In this document: one piece after another, positions 5,511 through 5,585 of the stretch
How positions within the stretch are numbered: the stretch's first letter is position 1
Layout of the letters: each line of letters starts with the position of its first letter
Source: Actinomycetota bacterium
Lineage (GTDB): Bacteria; Actinomycetota; Acidimicrobiia; Acidimicrobiales; GCA-2861595
Direction of reading: 5' to 3'
DNA: 5,585 nucleotides
Assembly: GCA_016781225.1 (NCBI GenBank)
Contig: JADDQT010000147.1
Coordinates: forward strand, 1 to 5,585
The notes under the pieces: generated by a model
The model's database searches: none
Seen by the model: only the letters and a program-made list of their open reading frames with translations
Told to the model about the DNA's origin: nothing
Position numbers and translations under genes: made by a program

Positions 5511-5514
5511 GTGA
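5491..5514 (+). CDS. Candidate upstream mini-ORF 2 (MTTALRL), stop overlapping the rluD start
   Basis: The same seven residues as mini-ORF 1; the only base difference changes CTG to TTG, both Leu. It starts in the GTGA overlap with mini-ORF 1 and ends in a GTGA overlap with the rluD-like start at 5511. There is no ribosome-binding site of its own (CCCTCCGG precedes), so it would depend on re-initiation. Confidence 0.28.
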   Translation: MTTALRL

Positions 5515-5585
5515 CCGAGCCGACCCCCGCTGCACACGTGAGCGAGACCGTCCCGGGAGCTCTCCACGGCGAGCGGGTGGACCGG
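5511..5585 (+). CDS. 5' end of an RluA/RluD-family 23S rRNA pseudouridine synthase (runs off the window)
   Basis: Only 25 codons are visible. The reading VSETVPGALHGERVDR (residues 10-25) matches the start of RluD-type enzymes, where an S4 RNA-binding domain opens with V-P-x-x-L-x-G-x-R-L-D-R. These enzymes convert specific uridines of 23S rRNA (in E. coli RluD: helix 69) to pseudouridine. An in-frame TGA at 5472-5474 limits the start to GTG 5511 or GTG 5538; neither has a clear Shine-Dalgarno. GTG 5511 coincides with the GTGA overlap from the repeat-encoded mini-ORF, which favours it. The position after lspA agrees with the lspA-rluD order recalled from many bacteria. With the catalytic domain outside the window, the assignment rests on the N-terminal motif and gene order. 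Confidence 0.72.
   Translation, partial: MTEPTPAAHVSETVPGALHGERVDR

Noticed and set aside
1..5585. CRISPR array, tRNA/rRNA gene, insertion sequence, phage attachment site or defence system
   Set aside because: No spaced direct repeats, tRNA cloverleaf, transposase motif, terminal inverted repeats or defence-type genes were seen; the tandem repeats are contiguous and mostly coding.

Overview
The window is GC-rich DNA (strong G/C bias at third codon positions, GTG and TTG starts) that reads as an actinobacterial chromosome. The evidence is a long type-2 (eukaryote-like) isoleucyl-tRNA synthetase, a TraR/DksA zinc-finger protein with a Lys/Ala-rich tail, and the order ileS / TraR-DksA / lspA / rluD, which I recall from other actinobacteria. 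The acidic two-repeat protein with a histone-H1-like tail would suit an Acidimicrobiia-like lineage, but that placement is inference.

Layout. At 2-937 (+) is the 3' part of a gene entering from the left edge. Its product has Pro/Glu-Pro repeats, two copies of a 54-residue helical domain, and a long Lys-rich tail built from fifteen 15-bp units. It converges on ileS (942-4082, -) with only 4 bp between the stop codons. ileS starts with GTG and is probably leaderless. The 232-bp region 4083-4314 separates ileS from the divergent rightward genes and holds several GC-rich inverted repeats. The rightward cluster is a TraR/DksA-family gene (4315-4947), lspA (about 4908-5456, overlapping it) and the first 25 codons of an rluD-like pseudouridine synthase gene (5511 onward).

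How they work together. This is mostly housekeeping: tRNA-Ile charging, a putative RNA polymerase or nucleic-acid-binding factor, lipoprotein signal-peptide cleavage and rRNA modification. The overlap and short gaps suggest one operon from 4315 rightward.

The most unusual signal is between lspA and rluD. A 20-bp tandem repeat forms two identical seven-codon mini-ORFs (MTTALRL), each ending in a GTGA stop/start overlap, and the second overlap is the rluD start itself. The first mini-ORF has a G-rich ribosome-binding-like sequence; rluD has none. This looks like a possible re-initiation relay. Also of interest are H1-like basic tails on both proteins flanking ileS (C-terminal on one, N-terminal on the other), an AT-hook-like end on the left protein, and an unresolved lspA start.
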